From NCBI GenBank assembly GCA_026225945.1, contig JAMJFZ010001228.1:2549001-2613000 (forward strand): a stretch of DNA of 64,000 bases, in the 5' to 3' direction. The stretch is from Cricetomys ansorgei. Taxonomy: Eukaryota > Chordata > Mammalia > Rodentia > Nesomyidae. Under the pieces are notes generated by a model that searched no databases, was not told the DNA's origin, and saw only the letters and a program-made list of their open reading frames with translations. Made by a program: the position numbers and the translations under genes. This document shows, piece after piece, positions 1 through 11,504 of this stretch (its first letter is position 1; each line of letters opens with the position of its first letter).

Positions 1-124
1 ATTATGTCATCCTGGCTGGCCTAGTACTCACTGTGTCGTTCAGGCTGGCCATGAGCTTGTAGATCTCTTCCTGTGTCTGCCTCCTGAGTACCTAAATTAT
101 AGGCAAGCACTACCATACCTGACT
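1..124 (-). mobile_element. B1 SINE, antisense, cut by window edge
   Basis: Read on the minus strand, this is a 7SL-derived B1 body: a cctataat-type box, then the gaggcagacacaggaagatct stretch with changes, then the cagcctg motif. It is diverged from young B1 and continues past the left edge of the window. Confidence 0.8.
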
Positions 125-740
125 CTTACATTGGAATTTTAAAAACAAATTTAAATATAAAAAAAGCTTTGATGAAAGTGTTAATAATAACCCAGAGAAC
201 AAATGAGATAAACTAGAGATAGCATTTCCTATATGTAAATCAAACAACGGTCTCACATAGAAAAGGCTCTTGGGAATGCACAGACCACAATTAAATTGTA
301 AAGAATTGATTAAGAACAGTAATAATAGAGTTTGGGAAGAAGAATAATAGGGTGAAGTGAAGGAGAACTATTCCCAATCAGCCTTTACTAAGGAAACCTG
401 CTCAGCCTCCTGAAGGCAGCTTTGCAGTGGCCTCCAAAGCCCATAGGCACATACTGTGTGCCCCTGGATCTCCATCTCTGGGATGCAAAGCCACAAAAAT
501 CTACTAGAATGTGCCATTTTTAAGTACAAAGCAGTTCACCACCAGTAAAAATTAATACAACTCAAACATGTCTCAGCAGAGGGTGCTTAATCATTAGAGT
601 ATATCCCCATACAGCTGTTAAACAACTGAGCCAACTCTGTATTCAGTGAAATGGACCCAAGGCTACATTGCTCTATTAAGGGGGAAAAAAGGACCCACGA
701 AACATAGGCATCATTTGACTGCACTATTGGAAAAACTGAA
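125..740. other. Single-copy interval
   Basis: This AT-rich stretch carries no repeat I recognise and no supported ORF. A run of five A near 165-170 and the block before it are probably the tail and flank of the B1. Confidence 0.5.
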
Positions 741-930
741 GAGGCCCGGTGAATGGCTTAGAGGGCAAAGACACCGGATGCTAAGCCAGTTGACTTGAGA
801 TCAGTTCCTGGAACCCACAAGGTAGCAGGAGAGAACTGACTCCCACAAATTGTTCTCTGACTTACACATTGGTGTGCATGTGTACACACACCCACGTGCA
901 AATAAGTGAAACTTAAAAAGAAAGAAAAAC
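741..930 (+). mobile_element. B2/B3-type SINE
   Basis: The tRNA-derived head (gaatggcttagagggcaaag) is followed by the B3-like body ending in gttctctgacttacacat and a CA-rich, A-rich tail. It is substantially diverged. Confidence 0.7.
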
Positions 931-1488
931 TAGAGGAAAGTGCACATGGCTGGGTGTATGTCTATGCAGTTGTTTTAATTACAGAAACATCTTTGAAAAA
1001 GGGCACGAGTCAAACTCAATCTTAGACAGCAGGCTCCTCTGCAGAGTGGAACTGGGAGAGGAGAAAGCTTCCATTCTCTTCTGTATAACTTCCATTTGCT
1101 TGGATTCTTTCAAAGCAGTTCATGGATCAAAACAGCATCTTGTGTGAGGATGATGAGACAAATCCTAGCCTTGTGTAGGGTACCATAGCATCACACAGAA
1201 AACACTGGGGCAAGCAAGTCTCCAGGGAGCTCATACTGGAACAGGGACGCAGTAAGAGACAAATGAACAGTGCTGCAGAAGGAGAATCTATCCACTCTGT
1301 GAAGAAACTTCCATGGCAGACAGAGGGAGAGAGAGAAAGGTACATTTTGCCAGCCAGGGAGCCAGTGATGGGCTGAAGAACGGTTTTAGGAGAGGTCCCG
1401 AGGAGGAGGGGGGATTTGGTTTTTTTTTTTGCTGGTGAGAGTGGAAGAAAAATATTTCTGAGAAGACAGAGCATAGGCCAGAGAGAAG

Positions 1489-1850
1489 GACTGGGCAGAT
1501 GGCTCAGTGGGCAAAGCACTTGCCACACAAGCATAAGGACCTGAGTTTGAATCCTCAGCATGCATATAAAAAGCCAGCTGGTGTAGTCTACAGCTGTAAT
1601 CATGGGACTGGGAAAGCAGAGACAGCAGGATCCCAGGGGCTTGCTGGTCAATCCAGTCTAGCTGATTTAGTGAGAGACCCAGGTTCAGTGAGAGACCCTT
1701 TGGAGAAGGTATTCTGGGTTTTCCTCTGGCCTCCACATATGGACATAGGGTGCATTTGTACCTGCACTTACACATACATACACATGAACATGTACACATG
1801 CATCTACTATACACATGTACTACTCACAAATCCACACAAAGCTCAACAAA
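1489..1850 (+). mobile_element. B4-type composite SINE
   Basis: A head with A and B boxes (gatggctcagtgggcaaagc; gagtttgaatcctcagca) leads into a B1-like body and the gcttgctggtcaatccagtct segment. A tail rich in ACACAT ends it. The 142-174 aa open frames crossing this place on both strands are products of the SINE. Confidence 0.75.
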
Positions 1851-2037
1851 CGAATGAACAGATGACTGAAAATACTGAGAATATAGGGATCAAGATTTCT
1901 TTGTGGATAAGTGATAGGGGCTGTTTGTCAATGGATCAGGCACTGGGCACAGACAAGAAGCTACGTTGGTGTCAGCTATAAAATGCTTATTGTAGGTGTT
2001 GACACTGCCATTGGATATCACTACAAGGAAAAAGAAG

Positions 2038-2372
2038 AGGTGAGAGAGATGGCTCAGTGAGTAAGGCCCTAGGCTGAGAAGCAAACTGCAGACCACCAGA
2101 ACCCGTGTAAAGGAAGTGATTGTGCCAGCCTGCCTCTAGTTCCAGCCTCAGAGTGCGGAGGTAGGGGATTGGTGAAGCTAGCGAAATTAGTGAGCTGCAG
2201 GTTTGATTGAGAGAGCCTGCCTAGTGAGGAATTAGAAGGAAGAACAATTGAGGAAAATTCTTGATATCAACCTGGGACCTCTATATGCTTACACAACCAT
2301 ACCCAGGCCCACACACGTTAACACACGTACAAACATGTGCCCATGCCCACACACATGAAGAAAGACAATAAA
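2038..2372 (+). mobile_element. B4-type composite SINE, diverged
   Basis: It starts with gagagatggctcagtgagta and keeps the tRNA-like head, a degraded B1-like middle, a gattgagagagcctgcct segment and a CACA-rich tail ending in aataaaa. Confidence 0.7.
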
Positions 2373-2392
2373 AAGGATGGTAGATGAGAACT

Positions 2393-2503
2393 GATAATCA
2401 AGGTTGTCCTCTGACATTCACGCACACGATGGTATGTGCCTGCACCATAGACTCTCGCAGGAACATACACACACATGAATAGGTTTAAAAAAAAAAAAAT
2501 GAA
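2393..2503 (+). mobile_element. SINE 3' fragment with poly(A)
   Basis: Only the 3' end is present: gttgtcctctgacattcacg, a CA-rich segment and a run of about 13 A. It is either a separate 5'-truncated copy or a duplicated tail of the preceding SINE. Confidence 0.5.
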
Positions 2504-2841
2504 GAAAAATTTACCAGTTCAGATATTGAAGGACACATCATATTCAAAGTTAGGAAACTCAACACTACAAACTTTCAAATTCTCCCCCACTCTGACTTAA
2601 AATCAATAAGCATACCAGCCAGTATTTCATTGACACTTGCAAGCTGATTCTAAAGTGTGTACAGAAATATATATGACTGAAAATAGCTGAAGTAATCTTG
2701 AAAATGTGCAGCAAACATTACTTACTTCTACCGTGACTACAGGACCCACTGTAACAATATGGACCTTAGACTATGTGTGACGTCATCATAAGTATCAACA
2801 AGCTGACCAGTAAAACAGGATCCGGAATGATACTGTGTTGG
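2504..2841. other. Single-copy interval with CRE palindrome
   Basis: This AT-rich unique DNA contains no recognisable ORF. Its one notable site is the full palindrome TGACGTCA at 2778-2785. Confidence 0.5.
2778..2785. promoter_or_regulatory. CRE-like palindrome
   Basis: The octamer TGACGTCA is the full CREB/ATF consensus. It stands alone, with no promoter, TATA box or CpG island near it, so function is only a possibility. Confidence 0.25.
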
Positions 2842-3060
2842 CTCCTGTTGTCGGCTTGACAGGATCCGAAACGCATGGGAGATGACTCTGGGAATGCCTA
2901 GGGATTGGTTATCTTGATTGTGTTAACTGAGGAGGGTAGGCCCACCCACTGTGGACTGTGTGCTTTCCTTGGCTGGGATCCTCAACTGTTTAAGTGGAGG
3001 AATCTGAGCAGATGCACGGGTCCAGGAGAGGTTCTGGGATAGAGAGTCAACACTGATTGG
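2842..3060 (+). mobile_element. Partial ERVL-MaLR-type solo LTR
   Basis: The 5' half of a rodent MaLR-type LTR is visible: gtcggcttgacaggatcc, a gttaactgaggagggtaggc segment and ccactgtggactgtgtg. The half that should carry the poly(A) signal is missing. It is the same type as the LTR near 36 kb. Confidence 0.6.
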
Positions 3061-3665
3061 ATTCTAGATGGAAAGCTGAAGAAGGCAAGACAGTGTGACG
3101 TATCTGAGCTCACACAACAATCATTTTACTGACTGAGGTATCTCCCCAACAGACCCTTCAATTCTTTTCGTGGCATAACTTCAGTCGTAGTTGGTGAAGA
3201 GACGGGGCAGATTGACAAGGCTCCAAGGATCTACCATGTAGAGACATTATCAGATACAGTTTCTTGGAGGACATATACTTTGAGCGGAGTCTTGGAAGAA
3301 ACAGTTATTTTTCAAATAGATTGCTAGGCCTTTACCCTACCTCAGAACAGTTTCCTAAGAGGAAATGGGTCATTGCACCAAGCACAAGAAGCTACATGGA
3401 GATGCTTAACTGACCTAGGCTGAAATACACAAAAGCCCACTGTTCCGGGCTTTCAGATTTCTCAGTGGAGCTTGCACTTGCTCTGTTGCTTGGAAACAGA
3501 GACTGATGGGAGTGATTGAGTGATGGATGGCTTCTGGAGGACAGTGATGGGGACAGAGCTCTCTGTGAGCTGCTTTCAGCATGCCAACTTGGCCTCCATC
3601 TTCACCATCTGCTCAAGTAAAGGAAGCCTAATCTAGAACAGTCCATTCTGTAGCAGGTAAAGTTG
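3061..3665. other. Single-copy interval
   Basis: No repeat family or coding frame stands out between the broken LTR and the purine tract. Degraded LTR flank may occupy the first 100 bases. Confidence 0.45.
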
Positions 3666-4188
3666 GAGGGGGAGAAGAAAGAAGGGGAGGCAAGAAGAGA
3701 GGAAGGAGAGAGGAAAGAAAGAAGAGAGGAGAGGAGAGGAGAGGAGAGGAGAGAAGGGGAGAGGAGAGGAGAGAAGGGGAGAGGAGAGGAGAGGAGAGGA
3801 GAGAAGGGGAGAGGAGAGGAGAGAAGGGGAGAGGAGAGGAGAGGAGAGGAGAGGAGAGGAGAGGAGAGGAGAGGAGAGGAGATTAGAGAAGGGGAGGGAA
3901 GGGGAGGGAAGGGGAGGGAAATGGAGGGAAGGGGAGGGAAGGAAAGGGAAGGAAAGGGAAGGGAAGGGAAGGGAAGGAAAGGGAAGGGAAGGGAAGGGAA
4001 GGGAAGGGAAGGGAAGGGAAGGGAAGGGAAGGGAAGGGAAGGGAAGGGAAGGGAAGGGAAGGGAAGGGAAAGAAGGAAGGAGAAGAGAGGAGAGGAGAGG
4101 AGAGGAGAGGAGAGGAGAGGAGAGGAGAGGAGAGGAGAGGAGAGGAAAGGAGAGGAGAAGAGACGGGAAAGGAGGGGAGAGAAACAGC
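3666..4188. repeat. Long GGAGA / GGGAA purine microsatellite
   Basis: Pentameric GGAGA units (about 3717-3880) pass into GGGAA units (about 3890-4070) and back to GGAGA (about 4083-4160). From 3692 to 4163 the plus strand is all purine except TT at 3883-3884 and T at 3922. Frames of about 200 aa on both strands here are low-complexity artefacts. Confidence 0.97.
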
Positions 4189-4199
4189 ATGGAGGGGAG

Positions 4200-4500
4200 G
4201 GAAAGATGGGAGAGCTGTGGGGAAAGCTCATTCAGGAAACTGCTTGCCATACAACTGTGAACACCTGAGTTCCAACCCAGCATCCACAATGCACTGTAAT
4301 CTCAGAGTTTAGACTGCAGAGAGAAAGCTCACTGATCAGCCAGCCTCGCCTAAGTGATGAGCCCCAGGTAGGTCCCAGTTAGAGACCCTGTCTTAAAAAA
4401 TAAATGGAAAACTCCCTGGGAAGGACACCTGAGAGTGACTTCTGACCTACAAACAAAAGCACATAGACCTGCATCCATTTACACACAAAAATAAAAACAG
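4200..4500 (+). mobile_element. B4-type composite SINE
   Basis: The head (aagctcattcaggaaactgc; cacctgagttccaacccagc) is followed by tgtaatctcagagttta, a degraded B1-like part, agagaccctgtcttaaaaaa and a tail with cacctgagagtgacttctga. Confidence 0.7.
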
Positions 4501-5284
4501 AAGTCCTACATTGCAGCTGCTGGTGCGTCCAAGCAGGAAGTGGCGGATTCTCTGCCCCTTGTGTTCTCCCATGGGGAAATGAGACAGGAGAGACAGAGGA
4601 TAAAGGAGGAGAGAGGGAGAGGGGGAAGAGAGGGCAAGAGAGGAGAGTCACTTCCCAAGGCTTGAAGACTTCAGAACTCTGAAGCCCACCTCTGATAAGG
4701 GAATTGACCCCGTGGCTCATTGCTACACAGAAAGACTACATTTCTGCCCCCTGGAAATCAATCGGGAATTCCCATGGAATCTGGTCAGTGGAACAGAGAT
4801 AGGAACGACTGTGTTTTCAGCAATTTCAGCCCGGGAAATGCCCCACACCTATCACATCATCGCCTTCCTTATGGCCCCAGGGTTTTGTGTTTGAGTACCT
4901 AGTCAAAAGAACCCAGATTTCTCAAGAACCCTCGACTCCAGATCTCACAAGAGTGAGAAAGAGTCTTCTAGAAAACCATCACATGAGATATACTGTGGAG
5001 TTGTTTGTCACACAGTCAGCCAGTTGGTGCTTCCTTAATTGATGTGCAATGTTCTATTCTGAGGTTATGTGTAGAATGACCTAGAATGACCCGATACCCG
5101 TGGTGTTGAATCCCAGGCCATTCTGGACCAGTCAGCACTGAACAGAAGAAAAGAACAAACCTCAGGGAGTATAGAAATGCCTACAGTCTCCATGTGGACC
5201 TGCCATGGGTCATAACTGAAGGGGAGAGAGATTCCCAGTTTATCAGCCAAGAGATGAGCAGACAGGTAAGCAAAGAGTTTCTGC
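4501..5284. other. Single-copy interval
   Basis: A GA-rich patch (4580-4650) is the only compositional feature. Frames of 60-113 aa on either strand have no recognisable domain and no splice-site support. Confidence 0.5.
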
Positions 5285-5640
5285 ATTTAGTCACTTTTCT
5301 CAGTCTGTGACAAAATGCCTGAAAAAAAGTGACTTACAGAAGGAAGTTTGGGCTCACAGTTTGAAGGTACTGTTTGTGATGGGGAAGGCATTGTGGCAGG
5401 CATGGTAACCAATCCCAGATCCCATCCTATCTGGCCAGGCAGCAGAGAGAGACAAATGCTGTACTTTCTCCTTTTTATCCAGTCCAGGGCCCCAGCCCAA
5501 GGAACATTGCCGCCTGCATTTAGGGTGGGTCTTTCCCCTTCAGTGAACCCAGTCTAGAAACCCCATCATAGCCATCCCAAGAAGCTTACCTCCCAAATGA
5601 TTCGATGCTTTCAAGTTGACAATACTAACCATCTCAAGTA
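5285..5640 (-). mobile_element. ERVL-MaLR-type solo LTR
   Basis: In plus-strand reading it runs from tctgtgacaaaatgcc through ggctcacagtttgaagg and ccagtccagggccccagccc to ttcaagttgacaat, the reverse of a rodent MaLR LTR. Ends are approximate. Confidence 0.75.
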
Positions 5641-6167
5641 CCTTGCATGCAATCCAGCTGTCATAGAATCAGTTGTAAAGTTTAGCAGAAGCCGGTAAAG
5701 AGTTGCCAGGCAAGCAGGGTTTAAATCAAGTCTCATGGACCAGGTAGAGATGTGGGTGAGCACAGTAATGCAGAATGAGGGAGTAGAGTTTTGCATTCAA
5801 ACACAAACCTGAAGATCCATCTGGCTGGGGTTGAGCTGGGGGAGTTCTAGAGGATCTGGTACAAGATCAGTAAGGATATGCTGGCCAGGCTGGAGCCCAG
5901 ATCAAAAACCGCAACCCCTCCTCCACCTCCTCCAGCCCTGAGTGTACTGAGCAGGGAGGACTAGGACCCAGACAACTTGTGTTGAGTATGTCAGACAGGA
6001 TGAGAGTGTACATGAATGAAGGGTTGTGACATCCCCAGTTTGGAGGAGCTACAAAAACAAAGAAGCGCAGAGCCTCAGAGTCTTCAGCACGCCCTGCTGG
6101 AAAGACAATGTAGGACCACCAGCATCCTTGTCTGAAGGTAGTCTCAGAGTGTTTAAGAACATTGACT
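5641..6167. other. Single-copy interval
   Basis: Unique DNA. The minus-strand 115-aa frame at 5867-6214 runs into the next SINE and has no domain I recognise. Confidence 0.5.
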
Positions 6168-6350
6168 TGGCTTAGGATGTAACTCATTTGGCAGAGGGCT
6201 TGCCTAACATGCATGAGGTTCTGAGTTCAATTCCCAGCATCATCCCAGTGTAGTGACACATACCCATAATCCCTGCCCTTGGGAAGTGGAGGCAGGAGGA
6301 TCATGAGCTTAAATGCATCCTCAGCTACATGAGACCATGTCTTAGGAAGA
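6168..6350 (+). mobile_element. B4-type SINE (ID-like head plus B1 body)
   Basis: An ID/tRNA-like head (gcttgcctaacatgcatgag; gagttcaattcccagcat) is joined to a B1-like body with aagtggaggcaggaggatca, tcagctacatgagacc and a short A-rich tail. Confidence 0.8.
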
Positions 6351-6361
6351 AAGAAGCAACT

Positions 6362-6470
6362 TTAAAGCCGTTAACTTGCTGTTTAATCCCAGCACAAGGA
6401 GGCTAAGGGAGGAAGACAGTGAGCTCAAAGCCGGCCTGTTCTACATCTCAAAACCCTAAGAGCACAGGCG
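6362..6470 (+). mobile_element. B1-like fragment
   Basis: A degraded B1 body: tttaatcccagcacaaggag, then gagctcaaagccggcctgtt and ctcaaaaccctaag. It follows the previous SINE closely. Confidence 0.5.
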
Positions 6471-6934
6471 CCTTTGGACAAGTTTTCCAAAGAAAGAACA
6501 GAAGAAAAACAATGATCAAAAGGGGGTTTTGTTTGCTTGTTTGTTTATTTTTAATCACAAGTCGCTAATTTGGGAAGTAAACTCGGCTGGGCGATGAAGA
6601 GCACATCCCGCGACCCCGTGCAAGGTGAACATTCAAGAGTGACCTGCTTTCAGCATCCTGACCAGGACTGAGGATAAGCAACTGGCCTAACCAGAGTTCA
6701 GGGGGATCAAGGGCAATGGAGACAAATGAGCCTGCCTTCCCCGTCTCCCAGTTTCTACTATGTCACGGAGTCCATATCCTCCCGTTTGCTGTAATGAGCT
6801 CTCCCTCGGCTGAGTTTCAAATCAAACACCTATGGCAATAAAACACAAAATGTCACTAACTGCAAGTCACCTTCATGTACCAGCTAAACAACAGAGCTTC
6901 CACCCCTGTTCATTCATGTATCTACCTCTTTTTT
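6471..6934. other. Single-copy interval
   Basis: It contains a (TTTG)n-like patch near 6530-6550 and unique DNA, including a caataaaacac patch, with no recognised element. Confidence 0.45.
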
Positions 6935-7246
6935 ATACATACGTATGTAAGCGTGTGTGATGCATGTGCCATGTTCACTGGAGGCCAGATGAGGCTGTTT
7001 GCTGTCCCGCTCTAACACTCTGCACCTTATTCCCTGGAGATGGAGTCTCTCACTGTACCTGGAGCTGGGCTAGAGACCCCAGCAATCCTCCTGCCTCTGC
7101 CCCAGACAGCACTGGACTTACAGGCCTTTTTAGTAAGCTTCTTACATGGATGCTGGGGCTTCGAACTCAGGTCCCCACACATGTACAGCAAGTGTTCTTA
7201 CCCACTGAGCTATTGTTACTCTCTGCCCTTATTTCTTTATTTCTCC
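6935..7246 (-). mobile_element. B4-type composite SINE
   Basis: Read in plus it gives the reversed tail, gatggagtctctcactgtac, the B1-like part, ggatgctggggcttcgaact and the reversed head ending tacccactgagctattgtta. Confidence 0.8.
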
Positions 7247-9129
7247 TGTAGCCCCATTTTGCCTTGCAATGCTGGTAAGAGATCAATCAGGAAGACACAG
7301 CTCTGCACCAAGGCCCTCAGTAATGAGCTGCTTCACGCCAGGAAAATGTCATCTGAGCACGCATTGATTCTGCTTGTCCTGCTCCTGCGTGGATCCCAGC
7401 TTCTTAACAGATGAGCTAATGGCTGCTTGAAGGTGAGCTGACCCCAGATGCTCTTGAAGCCCCAGAAGGGACCTTGTGGTGATGGGAATGAATACATACT
7501 GCGTCTTGGATACAGGTGGCTGCTTTTTCTGTTCTTCCTCAGAGCTTCTAAGAGCAGCCGCTGCATGGACACCTGCTTAGCAAGGCCAGCTTGTGGGCTT
7601 GCCAGCCTGCGATAGGGCCGCTCAGCAGGCCAGCATTTGAACTGTAAACAGCCATTTGACAGATGACAGGATTTTCTAGGCCTGAGTCAAAAAGAAAACA
7701 GTGGGATGGAGACCTCCAGAGGAGAGATCCTTGAAGCATCCTGCTGACAAGATTGGGCCTAGAAATGACAGGAAGCCGGAGGACACCTTCTCAGAAATCA
7801 TGTGCACGGAGAGGAGAGTTCTCTTTATGACAACTGGGAATTGTGCATAGACTGAATTTGTTCAACAATTTAGCCATTCTGCCTGGAGCCTCCAATAGGC
7901 CCAACACTCCTGCCCACCTCTTGGAAATTGATTCGGAGGACAGTCGGGCTGTTTTGTTCTTTCTCTTGGTGCTGTTTCTTTCTGATTCAGCACAGTGAGG
8001 AGCTAAAGCCCAAACTGAACAAATACATCACTGTCAGCAAGGAGCTTCGGCTCCTTCAAATGACGGCATGTTCTTTTCCTATTATTTTTTTTAGTCTCCC
8101 CCTTGAATCACTGATGTTTCAGTAAGGGGGAAAATGGAGATTTAATAGCACAACGCTGTATAAGATCCCTACCCCACCTCCTCTCCAAACGTTTCATTAC
8201 AGGTCTGAAGCCAGAGAATTGCTCTGCTACCTCTTGCCTTCTCTTCCAGCTATTTCTGAGTTTTAATAATTACTCACTAATTGTACTTTGCGATAAGATC
8301 GTCTCTGTTTTGAAACATTCTCCCTCCGGCCTCCATACTATTAAGGACCCCAATTTGCTTGCCAACAGCATAAAGTTAAAAATCAAAGCACTACTTCAGA
8401 AAGGTTCTAACACATGCCACATTTAAAGAGGGTTTTTCCCCAGCTTATAGCCGTTTTGTAATATCAGCAGCTGAGCAGGGCATAGGGGTGCCGTTGCATG
8501 TTGAAATTATTCTCTTTTCAAACATAAGCCTACAGGACCCACGAGGGGAACGTTTCTCACAGCTGTTTTCTCCTTTGGATGAGCAACTTAGTCCTACACC
8601 GAGATAAAACATGCCTCTTGGTGATGTCAGACCTCCAGGATAGCTTTAGCCTACAGATGAGAACCTCCTTGAGGTTCCCTAAATTATAGAGAAGCACCCT
8701 TGGAAAAGAGGTGATCCCCATTCAGGACCCCTGAGGTCATTAGAAATAAGACCTCAGCCAGTGTCATGCAAAGCCTAGAGCTGTCTCACCCCCTTCACCT
8801 AACTTTGGACTTTATATCTCAGTGAGGGCCAGAGACTGACTTTATGATCGGCCTCAATTGCTTTCCACCAGCTAGGATGAATGTATCAATGGATCAACAA
8901 GAGAATAAGAGAATAATACAGAAACTTAACCAAGGACAGGAAAAGGGCAAGCTAGAACATCTTGCAAATTTTGCAATTACTGTCACCTGCTGAAAAACAC
9001 AGCTGAGAGCAAGCTAATACTTGAAATATAAAATGATACCCAAATTATCTTCTAATGCTCTGTTCCCTGCATCCTCACCACGGATGTGCTCCAATCCACA
9101 GCACCTCCATACTTACAATAAGATTCGTA
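7247..9129. other. Long single-copy interval
   Basis: About 1.9 kb without recognisable repeats. Candidate conserved AT-rich sequence lies at 8240-8480 (ttttaataattactcactaa). The 124-aa plus frame ending at 7414 begins inside the preceding SINE. The minus frames at 7333-7739 have no domain I recognise. Confidence 0.5.
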
Positions 9130-9320
9130 GACCAAAGAGATAGCTCAGTGGGTAAAGGTGCTTGCAGCCAGCCCTGAGAACCTGAGTTCAATCCCTGAAA
9201 TACAAATGGCAGAGAGAGAGCGAGACAACTCCCAAAAGTTGTCCTCTGACCCCACGTGTATGCTATGATCCGTGTGTACGTGCACGCAGAAGCAGATGAG
9301 TATTTCTTTTAAATGTATAA
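9130..9320 (+). mobile_element. B2/B3-type SINE
   Basis: Head agatagctcagtgggtaaag and gagttcaatccctgaaat, then the gttgtcctctgaccccacg motif and an A/T-rich tail. Confidence 0.75.
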
Positions 9321-9511
9321 GAGACTTAGTGAGAAAAATAAACCCAAGGCCAGAGACTAGTACAGCCGGAAGATTTGTTCCTGTCTTTCCTCAAAAGAGA
9401 ATGGCCACAGTCCTCTTCCCCTGTAGCCCACCCTGTATTTACCACTATTCCCGGACCACTGGATATTCTGGAAAGGAAGCCGAGGCTTGCAGAAATGGTG
9501 AAGGCATGGAG

Positions 9512-9668
9512 CCCAGCTCAGGCAGGTAGCTCAGTGGGTAAAGACACTTACCTAACAAGCCTAGGGACTAACTCCTAGGGTGTGTCCTGTGACCTCCATA
9601 TGGGCACTGTGGCACATATGCATGTGGGTACAAACACATACAATAGACAAATAAACAAATGGTTAAGC
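9512..9668 (+). mobile_element. B2/B3-type SINE, internally deleted
   Basis: Head caggtagctcagtgggtaaa, then tgtcctgtgacctccatatg and an acaaataaacaaat tail. Part of the body is missing. Confidence 0.7.
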
Positions 9669-9984
9669 ATGACCATTTTGGATTGATAGTGAAGAGAGAA
9701 AGACAGGCAGGTTCCATCTTCCTGAGAAACAGGGATTGAAGGACACCTGGGCTTGCACCAACTGTATTTATTGCAACAGAGCTATTCAAAACGTTTGCTG
9801 TTCCTCTGTAATAAAACCCTAAATTCTTGCACATAAAACCCCTATGGTCTGGCCACATACAATTCTCACACTGGGCAATGTGAATCTGCTCCTGGAAATA
9901 GCTCATGAACTTGGAGCTAGCATGACTGTGGCCAGAGCCTCTCTGTAACTTTTATCTCCTTGCCTACCTTCCGCTCCTCTGCTT
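9669..9984. other. Single-copy interval
   Basis: Unique DNA with a tgtaataaaacc motif and a weak 112-aa minus frame that extends into the SINE. No function is assignable. Confidence 0.4.
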
Positions 9985-10235
9985 ACTGCAATTACTCTAA
10001 ATTTTATCCCAGCTTCAAAGTCAAGCTCAAGCCTTGTTTCCTCCAAGAGCCTTGACCAGGGAGGCTCAGGTGAAGTCCTTCCTTTGATGACGCCAGTTAC
10101 ACTTCCTGCCCTGACTTCCTATTTTGTATTTTTCTTGCCCAGTGTAAACAGTTTTTCTTCATGTAAATTTCTTCAAGTAAATGAGCTGCATGGAAGCAGA
10201 AGCTGAGCTCAGGTAGGGTCTATCAACTAAGTCTG
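9985..10235 (+). mobile_element. L2 LINE 3' remnant
   Basis: The segment cttcaaagtcaagctcaagc then gtttcctccaagagccttga matches the recalled L2 3' motif in which a TCAGCTCAAATG-like stretch is followed by CCTCCAGGAAGCC. It is old and diverged. Confidence 0.55.
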
Positions 10236-10279
10236 CTGTGATTCTTATCATCCTGTCTTTATTTTGGAATTCTTTGTAT

Positions 10280-10614
10280 TTGATTGTGTGTGTGTGTGCC
10301 TATGTACATGTTCATGTATGTATATGTCTGTGTATGTGTGCACCCATATTTATGCAGGTGCATGTGGTGTCAGAGACCAAGGGCAGGTGTTTCCCTCAGT
10401 TTTTTTCTCTCTGCTTTATATTTGATACAGACTCTCACTGAACCTGGAAGTTGTCAATTCACATAGTCAGGACGGCCAGGGAACCCCATGGATCCTCTTA
10501 TCTCTTCCTTTCCGGGTCTTATATTACACTTGGCTTTTTCAGATGGGAAGTGGAACTGAGACCCTCACGCTTACATTGCAAGCCTTTTACTGACTGAGCC
10601 ATTACCCCAGCCTC
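10280..10614 (-). mobile_element. B4-type composite SINE
   Basis: A reversed GT-rich tail, gatacagactctcactgaac, the reversed body and the reversed head ending in tttactgactgagccattac are visible. Confidence 0.75.
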
Positions 10615-11027
10615 TATTTTGGAATTTTTGAGTGCTGAGCACATCTCTATAAAGTTGTCAAATGGAACAGACACTTTAGGACCACATACATGTAGTCACA
10701 CATACCATAAAACTAAATGTCATATTCTGTGGATGTCTGGCTGGCCAGGGAATGAGGCAGTCTTATTATTCACATAGAAGCATCTGGAAAGAGCTGGAAT
10801 GTTCCAGATGGCTCTCTCTCTCATCTTGCACCTTGGTAAGTATGGTTAAATGCTGGGCTTAACTGGGTGCTGGCACTGTGGGAAATTGTCCCTTTATCTT
10901 CACAGAGTCCCCAAATCTTTCCTCTTTGCATAGCTTAGCTACAAGGCCTCTCCAACAGTGAGACCAGATGTTTAAATGGTTTTTGAGAAAGGGAAACCAC
11001 CAGAACTTCTTTTTCATAGCTATTTTT
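10615..11027. other. Single-copy interval
   Basis: No repeat family recognised. Base composition is ordinary and there is no ORF of interest. Confidence 0.45.
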
Positions 11028-11258
11028 TAAGACTTACTTACTTTGGTTTTATGTTTATGACTGTTATGTCTGTTTTGGTATGACTATGTACCATGTGTGT
11101 GCCTGGGGCCTGTGAAGGCCAGAAGTGGGTGTCATATCCCCTGGAGCTGGAGTTACAGACAGCTGTAAGCTCCCATGTTGGGGGCTGGGAGTCAAACCCA
11201 GCTTCTCTGGAAGGACAACCAATGTTCTTAACCACTGAGCGATCTCTCCAATCTCCAT
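11028..11258 (-). mobile_element. B2/B3-type SINE
   Basis: In plus reading it shows ggcctgtgaaggccagaagt, cccctggagctggagttaca, gttgggggctgggagtcaaa and cttaaccactgagcgatctc, a clear reversed B3. Confidence 0.85.
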
Positions 11259-11334
11259 CATGATTTCTTAAGGTTTAAGTCCAAGGCTAAAACAGCATCA
11301 TTTCTGCTGTTCTATTGGCTAAATAGTGTCACCA

Positions 11335-11480
11335 TCTGAGCTCTGATTTTTGATGGAATTAACTACACAACAGCGTGGAAACTGCAGCCAGCACTGGAAT
11401 ATGAAAATATCTGTGATTATGTTACCTTAATCCATCACTGAAGAAATCATTAAATTTCAATTAGAAGTTCATGAAAGCAT
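11335..11480. other. Candidate conserved AT-rich block
   Basis: Single-copy sequence dense in TAAT/ATTA-type words (ttaatccatc, cattaaatttcaattaga). It resembles vertebrate conserved non-coding DNA in texture only; conservation was not tested. Confidence 0.25.
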
Positions 11481-11504
11481 ATTAGTTTAAAAATTGCATC
11501 CAAG

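Noticed and set aside
1127..1981. Overlapping frames of 142-174 aa
   Set aside because: They coincide with a SINE head, body and tail on both strands and have no domain or splice signal.
3602..4289. Frames of 201-218 aa on both strands
   Set aside because: They are translations of the GGAGA/GGGAA repeat; a frame of similar length is open on each strand simply because the repeat lacks stop codons.
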